Of a stretch of 5,694 nucleotides of DNA, positions 1 through 5,694 are shown piece after piece. Where the stretch lies: NCBI GenBank assembly GCA_027457205.1, contig DAIDTM010000173.1, forward strand, positions 1-5,694, given 5' to 3'. The position numbers and the translations under genes are program-made. Each line of letters begins with the position of its first letter. The stretch's first letter is position 1. The notes under the pieces are model-generated. The model ran no database searches. It was given only the letters and a program-made list of their open reading frames with translations, and was not told the DNA's origin. Origin of the DNA: Anaerolineae bacterium. GTDB taxonomy: Bacteria > Chloroflexota > Anaerolineae > UBA4142.

Positions 1-638
1 GGGATGTACAATAGCCACGGAACGAAAAGCAGCCCGCCAACAAACTGCGCGACGATCAACTTGGCAAGCGTGTTCCACGCACGCCGGAATATCAAGTAAA
101 TGTCCGCCGCGAGAAGCGTGAGGAAAGCAAGATTGTGCGAATACAACGCCAGCGCCGTCGAGAGCGCTGCCAGAGCAATCGCGCCGATGCCGTTCGACAA
201 GCGCATCACCGCATAGAGATAGAGCATCAAAGCGAGCGCGAGCGCGCCGTACATTCGCAGTTCCTGCGCGTGGTAAATCTGGAACGACGCCAGCGCGGCA
301 AGGAGCGCCGCCCAATTCGCTGCATCGGCGTTGAGCGCGCGCGCAGCAACGGCGTACACCAACACGACCACCAACATTGAAATCGCGACCGACAACATTC
401 GCAGCGCGAACGGCGTCTCACCGACCAGCCGCATCCAATAGTGCAGCAATGCATAGTAAAGCGGCGGCATCGTGTCGGCAGCGGTGCCGGATGCAATCGT
501 CGGCAAATCCTTCTCCGCGAGGAAAACGCTGAAGGTGTCGTCGTACCACAGTGGGCGTGTGCCCAACGCGATCATTCGCACGCCGAACCCCAGGAGCAGG
601 ATAGCGAGCAGGGTCGAAAAACCGCGTCGAGTCTTCAT
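1..638 (-). CDS. GT39/ArnT-like membrane glycosyltransferase, N-terminal part (runs off window)
   Basis: The reading frame is open from an ATG at 638-636 to base 1 without a stop, giving 212 codons of a longer protein. It starts with a short basic stretch (KTRR) and a membrane helix at about residues 8-25. An outside loop follows with LWYDDTFS (30-37), the place where PMT/ArnT-like enzymes carry the acidic metal- or donor-binding pair, here Asp33-Asp34. Next come PPLYYALLHYW (58-68) and FALRMLSV (77-84), a signature very typical of bacterial GT39/PMT_2 proteins, and then several further hydrophobic helices. By family knowledge it should transfer a sugar from a polyprenyl-phosphate donor on the outer membrane face; donor and acceptor are unknown. 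The start is uncertain: an in-frame GTG at 647-645 overlaps the stop of the upstream gene as GTGA, and neither start has a strong Shine-Dalgarno. It is the last visible gene of the operon. The family is fairly sure, the substrate is not. Confidence 0.85.
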   Translation of the reverse strand, partial: MKTRRGFSTLLAILLLGFGVRMIALGTRPLWYDDTFSVFLAEKDLPTIASGTAADTMPPLYYALLHYWMRLVGETPFALRMLSVAISMLVVVLVYAVAARALNADAANWAALLAALASFQIYHAQELRMYGALALALMLYLYAVMRLSNGIGAIALAALSTALALYSHNLAFLTLLAADIYLIFRRAWNTLAKLIVAQFVGGLLFVPWLLYI

Positions 639-643
639 CGTGT

Positions 644-2671
644 TCACGGCGACTCGATCTCGTAGACGGCGTACTGATCGTTCGATGCGCCGAGCAACGT
701 CGGCGCGCCGCCGCGCATGACGATTTCGAACGGCGTCTTGCCGTAGACCTGTTTCAAATCTCGCACAGTCAGGTCTTGCAGCATCTGCGTATCGTTCGCG
801 GCAATCGGATCGTAGGCAGTTTGCAGTAAATAATTCAGACCGACACGGCTGAGCAGAATGTGTGTGTAGCCTTGTTGTCGCAACGCCGCGGCGAGCGAAT
901 CTGCGTCGTGGAACTGCGAATGAAGATGTGCGAACGCGTCGAGGATCGCATCCGGCTGAACAGTGCGGCGCGCATAGTAACTGCGCGGCTCCCAAAGGAA
1001 GAGCGTCTTGCTGTTCGGCGGAAGCGTATTCACAAACTGGATTGCCGCGTAATAGCCGCCCAGCGCGCGCGCCAGGTACACGTCGCGGGATTCAAACCCG
1101 GCGAGGTAGCCGAACGCGTTGACAGACGCGAACCCCAGCGCGTAACTGAACGCGGTCAGTCCCAGAACGAGTAGAACGAGCAACCGCGCGAATCGCTGCA
1201 AGGAAAATTGCGGCAAGTCGATCACCGCCAATCGGTCAAACGCGACCGCCGCCGCGACGGCGAGCGTTGGAAACGCGGGAAACAGCAGACGCGTCTCCAA
1301 AAGCAGTTTCGATTCGGCAAGCCCAGCGAGCCAGAAGAGGTACAGAATCGTGGAGAAGACGAGTGCGTCGCGCAGAATCTGATTTTGAAATTTGTAAAAT
1401 ACCAAGACTAGCAGCGGCGCCAGCGCGAGAAGCAACGGTCCGATCGTCGCATCGTAACTCACCGCGCCCTCGCTTCCCAGAATCGTCGCATCCCACGGCG
1501 CGGTCAGGAGTTGCAGCGGCGTGTTCAACAGCCCGGTGCCGAATCGGCTGAACCATTCCGCGCGAAATGCGTCCCAGTACGGACCGCCGAAGACGAATGG
1601 ATACACCGGGTTGCCGGTAAAAACCCAGTTGCGGAGATACCACGGGGCAGCAAAGAGCGCGGCGAAGGACAAAAAGACAACGACAAATGACAAACGGCGA
1701 GGTTGAATGATAAAGACGAGTAGCGCGAGGGGAACAATCGCCGCGGTGTACTTGACGCCCATTGCCAAGCCGGCGCACACGCCCGCGAGCGCGAACCAGC
1801 GCCAATCGTTTGCTTCGCGCGCGATCATCACCGCGTAGAACGCGGCAAACGCGTAGAAAACGAGCGCGAGATCGACGTACGCCCACGTTGCTAACGAAAC
1901 GAGCGACGGGACAGCGACGAGCACAGCGCAGGCGAGCCACGCGACGCGCGCGCTGAAATAGCGCGCCGCGAACGCGAACAGCGCGCCGAGGAGCAGCAGG
2001 AAAAAACACAAGTGAATGAGCTGCGCCGCGATGTCGCCCTTGAGCAGCATCGCGGCGAGATAGAGCATCTCGACGAGCGAAGGGAAACTAAAGTACACGA
2101 TGTCGGGCGGCGCGGCAATGCGACCCTGCGCGATCGCGACCTTTGCCTCGACCAGATGGTACGTCTGCGCGTCCCACGCCGTTGGCGGCAGGAGCGCGAG
2201 CAGAAACGCCAGCGCGAGCGTGAATCCGCAGAACAGCGCGAGCACGCGGTCGAATCGCGAATCGATGGGAAGATGCAGCGCGCGCAGATCGCGCCACGAC
2301 GAAATCAGATCGGCGCGCAGCAAGAACAACGACAACAGCAATAACGCCCAGAAGAGGATCGGGTTGAGCCAGCCAAGTAAACCAAGCGCGAGCGTCGCAA
2401 AAGAAATCATCGCCAACCCGATGCCCGCTTGGAAGACGAGCGCTTCGAGCGGCGACGCGAAGCGTAGCGCGCGCGTCAATCGGCGACCCAGCGCGGCGGC
2501 GAGCGCGAAGAGCGCGGCGGCAACCAAGACATCGCCCAGCGCGTTCAGGATCGCCAGCAAGTTCTCGACCGTGAATGGCTTGTGGACGATGTAATAGGCG
2601 AGCGCCACGGCAAAAAGCCAGGCGACGGCAAGCAGAATGCTTAGGACTCTTGAAAGTGTTTCGCGTTTCAT
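644..2671 (-). CDS. PMT/ArnT-like (GT39 superfamily, GT-C fold) membrane glycosyltransferase, 675 aa
   Basis: This is a complete gene for an integral membrane protein with roughly 12-14 hydrophobic helices between residues 9 and 514, followed by a soluble tail of about 160 residues. LLPPTAWDAQTYH (160-172) holds the loop Asp167 and His172 seen in many bacterial GT-C proteins as W-D-A-x-x-Y-H. GLAMGVKYTA (301-310) and PWYLRNWVFTGNPVYPF (343-359) are strongly family-typical, as is ETRLLFPAFP (459-468). The tail (about 525-675), with LFLWEPRSYYARR (557-569) and GYTHILLSRVGLNYLL (601-616), should lie outside the membrane, as the C-terminal domains of these enzymes do. The expected role is transfer of a sugar from a lipid-phosphate carrier at the outer face of the membrane; the substrate cannot be told. 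Its ATG shares four bases (ATGA) with the end of the GT87-like gene, so its translation is probably coupled. No strong Shine-Dalgarno is seen. Confidence 0.88.
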   Translation of the reverse strand: MKRETLSRVLSILLAVAWLFAVALAYYIVHKPFTVENLLAILNALGDVLVAAALFALAAALGRRLTRALRFASPLEALVFQAGIGLAMISFATLALGLLGWLNPILFWALLLLSLFLLRADLISSWRDLRALHLPIDSRFDRVLALFCGFTLALAFLLALLPPTAWDAQTYHLVEAKVAIAQGRIAAPPDIVYFSFPSLVEMLYLAAMLLKGDIAAQLIHLCFFLLLLGALFAFAARYFSARVAWLACAVLVAVPSLVSLATWAYVDLALVFYAFAAFYAVMIAREANDWRWFALAGVCAGLAMGVKYTAAIVPLALLVFIIQPRRLSFVVVFLSFAALFAAPWYLRNWVFTGNPVYPFVFGGPYWDAFRAEWFSRFGTGLLNTPLQLLTAPWDATILGSEGAVSYDATIGPLLLALAPLLVLVFYKFQNQILRDALVFSTILYLFWLAGLAESKLLLETRLLFPAFPTLAVAAAVAFDRLAVIDLPQFSLQRFARLLVLLVLGLTAFSYALGFASVNAFGYLAGFESRDVYLARALGGYYAAIQFVNTLPPNSKTLFLWEPRSYYARRTVQPDAILDAFAHLHSQFHDADSLAAALRQQGYTHILLSRVGLNYLLQTAYDPIAANDTQMLQDLTVRDLKQVYGKTPFEIVMRGGAPTLLGASNDQYAVYEIESP

Positions 2672-3900
2672 CCAGTGACTCGCACTGAATCGTTCTGCGC
2701 GGGCGCGCGCTGGGTCAATTCAACGTAAAGGTCGATCGCGACGAGAACGAACAGCGCAGCGCGTCCCAACACGCCCATCACGTACAGCGCGGGGTTATTG
2801 ACGCTGAGCGTCAAGGGCCAGTCCAGCAAACCGACAAAGGTCAGAACGAGCGTGAGGAGCAGCCCGCGCCAATTGGGGTAGACCAGCAGCCAGATCGGGA
2901 TGACCAGCGTCGCCCACTGCGGACTCCATCCTTTACTCCACAGCAGGAACAGCATCAGGACGATGCCGGTAAACACGAGCAGCTGATGCGGATTGGTGCG
3001 ATCCACCTTGCGCGAAAAAACAAACAGAAAGAGCACGCCGAAGACAAGCAACGTCAGCCATCCCGGCACGACCGATGGATTGTAAATGGGGACCGCCGCC
3101 ATCGCCGGATCAAAGTGGCGCGGCATCAAGCCGACGTTGCCATAGGTGAGATTCCCATCGATCAAAGCCCAAATCGTTTCCCACGACGATACAGAGACAA
3201 GCGATTGAAACGACGCGATGGTGTAAGTGGGCGAGAGAATAAAGAAAGGAAGAAAAATCAACGACACGATGCCGCCGACGATTGCGGCGTAGACCAACGC
3301 CTGACGCCATCCCGAGACAAAGCGCAATGCCGCGCCCATCAAAAAGACCGGCGTGAACTTGGTCGCAATCGCGAGGGCAAGCGCAGCAGCCGATTTGACG
3401 TTCTGGCGCGTGAGCAACCAGTACAACGATTGCAGCGTCAGCGCGACCAGAATCGGGTCGGGACCGTGCCACCAATAGTACGCCGGCAGGAGTAGCAGCG
3501 CGTAAATCCAGCTCACGCGCACCGCCGTCGCCGTACCGTAGACGCGGCGGGCGATGCGATAGAGATTCGTCAGCGTTAGGATGTCGAACGGCAATACCGC
3601 GAGCGTGAGCACGCGATTGAAATACTCAAAACTTTCCTTACCCAACGCGGTGAGTTTGTAGACCGCAATCGCGAGATAAGGAAAAATCGGTGGATACTCA
3701 AACCAGAAATTGATGAACGGATACTGTCCCTGATCGGAGTATTTTGCCATATCGTAATAGTACGCGTGACCGAGATAACCGCTGGTGAAAAAACTGAACG
3801 GGCTGAACCAGACCAGCATCAGCAACCGGAAGGCAATGAAAAGCGTCAGCACCATCAGAAAATCGGAATGGCCGATCAGTCTGGCGCGCCAGTGGTTCAT
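2668..3900 (-). CDS. GT87-like (DUF2029-type) polytopic glycosyltransferase, 410 aa
   Basis: This complete membrane protein has about 11-12 hydrophobic helices, the first at residues 14-33, and a short hydrophilic tail (395-410). The large first outside loop carries YYDMAKYSDQGQYPF (48-62) and FWFEYPPIFPYL (65-76); the Y-P-P element after a D-x-G-x-YPF loop is typical of GT87-like and related GT-C mannosyltransferases. HGPDPILVAL (145-154) and ALAIATKFTPVFL (175-187) match the helix-loop pattern with the conserved Lys-x-x-Pro. WSKGWSPQW (321-329) corresponds to the late S-K-x-x-S-P-Q motif of this group. Members such as the mycobacterial polyprenol-phosphomannose-dependent mannosyltransferases add mannose outside the cytoplasm, but the sugar here is unknown. 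The start lies only 3 bases after the DUF362 stop (AGG between them), and the stop overlaps the next start, which points to one operon. An unclassified related GT-C family is possible. Confidence 0.82.
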   Translation of the reverse strand: MNHWRARLIGHSDFLMVLTLFIAFRLLMLVWFSPFSFFTSGYLGHAYYYDMAKYSDQGQYPFINFWFEYPPIFPYLAIAVYKLTALGKESFEYFNRVLTLAVLPFDILTLTNLYRIARRVYGTATAVRVSWIYALLLLPAYYWWHGPDPILVALTLQSLYWLLTRQNVKSAAALALAIATKFTPVFLMGAALRFVSGWRQALVYAAIVGGIVSLIFLPFFILSPTYTIASFQSLVSVSSWETIWALIDGNLTYGNVGLMPRHFDPAMAAVPIYNPSVVPGWLTLLVFGVLFLFVFSRKVDRTNPHQLLVFTGIVLMLFLLWSKGWSPQWATLVIPIWLLVYPNWRGLLLTLVLTFVGLLDWPLTLSVNNPALYVMGVLGRAALFVLVAIDLYVELTQRAPAQNDSVRVTG

Positions 3901-3903
3901 CCT

Positions 3904-4941
3904 TCATCCCATCTGCGGCGGACGCGCGAACGCGCGCTGCAATTTCGTGAGCGGCTCGCCGACCAAATCGATTTTACTTTCATCGATCGCGCCGACGCCC
4001 GCCCACGCGGCGAAACTCAGGTAATCGATCTGCGCGGGATCGAACTCCATCAGTCGCGCGCACGTCGCATCGACCGCGAGCAAATCCGCGCCGACAACCA
4101 GCGCGCCGCTCGCGACCGGCGCACCGAACAACGGACCGTCGCCTTCCATCCCGACGATGCCGTCCACCACCGCGCCGCCGCGCGTCGGCAGCGAGTTGGC
4201 GAGTTCGGCAAGAAACGCCGGGATGCCTTGAATGTGCAGCGTGTTCTTGGGCCAGCCGTACTTGATGCCCGGCACGATGCCGAACAGATTCTTGACGCTG
4301 CCGGAAATCTGCGTCCAGTGATGCGTTTTCAATTTCGGCATCGAAACGAAGAGGTCGGCGTCGCGGATCGTCTTGGCAACGAAGAGCGTTTGCAGACCTG
4401 TAAAACCGCCTCTAAGCGGAATCGTCACCAAGTCGTCGTAGTTGAGATCGACGAAATCGACCTTTTCGCGCGCCAGCATCGCCGCGTAGCCGGTCGCGTC
4501 GAGGATCGCCTGCGCGTCGCGGCGAAACGTCGTTCCATCCGCGACGACGATTTGCCGCGCGCCCATCTCGCGCGCCAGCTGGATCATCGCCTGGACGACG
4601 CGCGGATTGGTGTAACTGGGATTGCTCCCAACGTAATCGACGAGGTTCGGCTTGAGGACGACGCGCGCGCCGTTCAAGTCCGGCGCGTTCGCGTCGCGCC
4701 ACGCACCGCGAAAACTGCCGAGCACATCCGCGTCGTACGACGCGCACGCCGCCAGCGCGACGCGCGACGGCGGCGCGGTCAAGCGCGCCAGCTCGCCGCG
4801 CAGCATCCACGGCAGCATCTTGGCGACGCCGACTGGTTCCGCTTGCTTGTAGATGATCGTCGCGCCCGCGCCGATACCACCCAAAAGCACGAACCGCAGG
4901 AAGGCGCGGCGAGAAAGTCGAAAACTTGATTCAGATTTCAT
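3904..4941 (-). CDS. DUF362 domain protein with twin-arginine signal, 345 aa
   Basis: The N-terminus reads SRRAFLRF (10-17), a good Tat motif, followed by a hydrophobic, Gly/Ala-rich stretch to about residue 31. Export or membrane anchoring on the outer side is therefore likely, and this placement supports the ATG chosen. No clear A-x-A cleavage site and no lipobox Cys is visible. The rest matches the DUF362 family: RVVLKPNLVDY (93-103), NPRVVQAMIQLAREMGA (112-128), IVVADGTTFRRDA (131-143), MPKLKTHHWTQISGSVKNLF (201-220), AVVDGIVGMEGDGP (257-270) and a final region with GADLLAVDATCARLM (284-298). The biochemical role of this family is unknown. Some relatives carry an added ferredoxin domain, but here only two cysteines occur (66 and 294), so no classical 4Fe-4S site. 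It sits 36 bases after the toroid gene and 3 bases before the GT87-like gene. The family call is firm; the function is open. Confidence 0.93.
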   Translation of the reverse strand: MKSESSFRLSRRAFLRFVLLGGIGAGATIIYKQAEPVGVAKMLPWMLRGELARLTAPPSRVALAACASYDADVLGSFRGAWRDANAPDLNGARVVLKPNLVDYVGSNPSYTNPRVVQAMIQLAREMGARQIVVADGTTFRRDAQAILDATGYAAMLAREKVDFVDLNYDDLVTIPLRGGFTGLQTLFVAKTIRDADLFVSMPKLKTHHWTQISGSVKNLFGIVPGIKYGWPKNTLHIQGIPAFLAELANSLPTRGGAVVDGIVGMEGDGPLFGAPVASGALVVGADLLAVDATCARLMEFDPAQIDYLSFAAWAGVGAIDESKIDLVGEPLTKLQRAFARPPQMG

Positions 4942-4953
4942 ATCTACAGTTTA
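4942..4953 (-). promoter_or_regulatory. Possible leaderless-type -10 element before the DUF362 gene
   Basis: On the minus strand, TAAACT (4953-4948) fits the TAnnnT form of a -10 box and ends 6 bases before the ATG at 4941. No Shine-Dalgarno sequence is seen in the last 20 bases before this ATG, and no -35 match lies at the usual distance. The geometry would suit a transcript starting at the ATG itself. A six-base match in an AT-rich gap is weak evidence, and read-through from the toroid gene is an equal or better explanation. Confidence 0.2.
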
Positions 4954-4957
4954 GAAC

Positions 4958-4990
4958 GACTTTTGACTTTTACCTTTTTACTTTTGACTT
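4958..4990 (-). repeat. Heptanucleotide tandem repeat, consensus AAAAGTC
   Basis: Read on the minus strand from 4990, the bases divide into AAGTC, AAAAGTA, AAAAGGT, AAAAGTC and AAAAGTC: one partial unit and four full 7-base units with few changes. The array covers most of the gap between the toroid gene and the DUF362 gene. It also encodes the last three residues (Ser-Gln-Lys) and the TAA stop of the toroid gene. Its AT content stands out sharply from the GC-rich surroundings. It resembles the short tandemly repeated heptamers known from cyanobacterial and other bacterial intergenic regions. Any function is unknown. Confidence 0.8.
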
Positions 4991-5694
4991 GCGATTGCCG
5001 CAATCGCCGTGATGAACGGATTCCCCTGCCAGCCGCCGTCGGTATCCTGCAAGGCGTTCAGTCGCGTGAGCGCATCGCCTACGTCGACGCTCCAATCGCG
5101 CAGCGCGTAAACTCCCCACGCAAGTTCCGCGGCGGTGTGCGCGTGCGCGACGGCGTCGCCCAGAAACCGGATCGCGCCGGCGATATGCGCGTCGTCTGCG
5201 CCGACGCCCACGGAGTGCAGCGCAAGCAGCGTGACTGCCGTGTCCTGAATCGTCGCGGGAACGGTCTTGCCTAACATTTCCGGATTCCCGACGTTCCAGC
5301 CGCCGCTGGCGAGCGCGCGATCGAACAGATACGCAATACCGTCGCGCACGCGCGTGTGGTCGCGGCGTCCCGTCGCGCTGAGCGCGAGCATCGCGAGCGC
5401 GGTTGGATGCACCCACGCCGCGTCGCCGCGCTGCCAGGGCCAGCCGCGCAAGGTCGAATCGATCTGCAGCCGCTGGTAGATGATCGCGCGCGACGGCGCA
5501 TCGGTCACGCGCAATCCTTCCACATCGATCAGCCACTGCGCGCCGTGCGCCGCCGCGTCGCGCGCATCGGCAAAGGGCGCGAGCGCCAGCGTCGCCCACG
5601 CGGCCATCCAGCCGCTCTCGGCGTCCATCGCGCCGATGCCCCAGCCGCCGTCCGCGCGTTGGCTCGCCAAACGAAAATCGCGCGCACGTGCGCG
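4978..5694 (-). CDS. Prenyltransferase/squalene-cyclase-repeat (alpha/alpha-toroid) protein, C-terminal part
   Basis: The frame is open from the window edge (first full codon 5694-5692) to a TAA at 4980-4978, so 238 C-terminal residues are visible and the start lies outside. A TTG at 5670 is in frame, but the eight codons before it continue the same repeat, so it is not the real start. At least four repeat units show: SQRADGGWGIG (11-21), RGWPWQRGDAAWVHPTALAM (83-102), ASGGWNVGNPEMLGK (129-143) with IQDTAVTLLAL (149-159), and NALQDTDGGWQGNPF (213-227). This Q-x-x-DGGW pattern is the QW-type repeat of squalene/hopene cyclases and prenyltransferase beta subunits. The visible part has no DXDD protonation motif; the matching site reads T-I-Q-D-T-A. 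It could be a cyclase, a cyclase-like binding protein or another toroid enzyme. It is the first gene of the visible minus-strand cluster. No signal can be judged because the N-terminus is missing. Confidence 0.85.
   Translation of the reverse strand, partial: RARARDFRLASQRADGGWGIGAMDAESGWMAAWATLALAPFADARDAAAHGAQWLIDVEGLRVTDAPSRAIIYQRLQIDSTLRGWPWQRGDAAWVHPTALAMLALSATGRRDHTRVRDGIAYLFDRALASGGWNVGNPEMLGKTVPATIQDTAVTLLALHSVGVGADDAHIAGAIRFLGDAVAHAHTAAELAWGVYALRDWSVDVGDALTRLNALQDTDGGWQGNPFITAIAAIASQK

Noticed and set aside
1669..1695. Imperfect GACAAA/GACAAC-like repeats
   Set aside because: They lie within the 675-residue gene and are explained by Val/Phe/Leu/Ser codons of a membrane helix (about residues 326-335).
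1236..2009. 257-residue open frame on the minus strand inside the 675-residue gene
   Set aside because: It is out of frame with a convincing membrane glycosyltransferase, Arg-rich and without family motifs.
2986..3495. 169-residue open frame on the plus strand
   Set aside because: It is antisense to the GT87-like gene, very basic and charged throughout, as expected for the complement of hydrophobic codons.
3766..4929. 387-residue open frame on the plus strand
   Set aside because: It lies antisense to the DUF362 and GT87-like genes, crosses their junction, is Arg/Asp/Gln-rich with no recognisable motif, and is explained by GC-rich codon bias of the real genes.
4959..4990. TTGACT hexamers on the plus strand as possible -35 boxes
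   Set aside because: They are the reverse of the AAAAGTC heptamers, have no -10 box at the usual distance, and no plus-strand gene follows.
4970..5599. 209-residue Arg-rich open frame on the minus strand over the toroid gene
   Set aside because: It is the out-of-frame reading of the DGGW-repeat gene and shows no motif of its own.
5670..5670. TTG as the start codon of the toroid gene
   Set aside because: The frame is open to the window edge, and the eight preceding codons continue the repeat leading into QRADGGWG, so the gene begins outside the window.

Overview
The window is one densely packed, GC-rich stretch of bacterial DNA in which every supportable gene lies on the minus strand, so transcription runs from base 5694 towards base 1. 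The gene families, high GC, strong CGCG content and AT-rich heptamer micro-repeat are compatible with a Chloroflexota (Anaerolineae-like) genome or another environmental bacterium. No rRNA, tRNA or marker gene is present, so this placement is a guess.

Layout in order of transcription: (1) 5694-4978, the C-terminal part of an alpha/alpha-toroid protein with prenyltransferase/squalene-cyclase-type DGGW repeats, cut by the window edge; (2) a 36-base AT-rich gap holding a heptanucleotide repeat that also supplies the stop codon of gene 1; (3) 4941-3904, a DUF362 protein with a twin-arginine signal; (4) 3900-2668, a GT87-like multi-membrane-spanning (GT-C fold) glycosyltransferase; (5) 2671-644, a 675-residue PMT/ArnT-like (GT39 superfamily) membrane glycosyltransferase; (6) 638 (or 647)-1, the N-terminal part of another GT39/ArnT-like glycosyltransferase, cut by the other window edge. 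Genes 3-6 are separated by 3 bases, then a 4-base ATGA overlap, then either 5 bases or a 4-base GTGA overlap, so they look like one translationally coupled operon. Gene 1 is probably part of the same unit.

How they may work together: GT-C enzymes usually take sugars from polyprenyl-phosphate donors and transfer them on the outer face of the cytoplasmic membrane. The DUF362 protein appears to be exported by Tat to the same side. A toroid protein of the terpene-cyclase/prenyltransferase fold at the head of the cluster raises the possibility of an extracytoplasmic glycan or isoprenoid-lipid modification pathway. Acceptor, sugar and product cannot be read from the sequence. There is no gene-free stretch above 300 bases, and I see no insertion sequence, CRISPR array, RNA gene or clear terminator.
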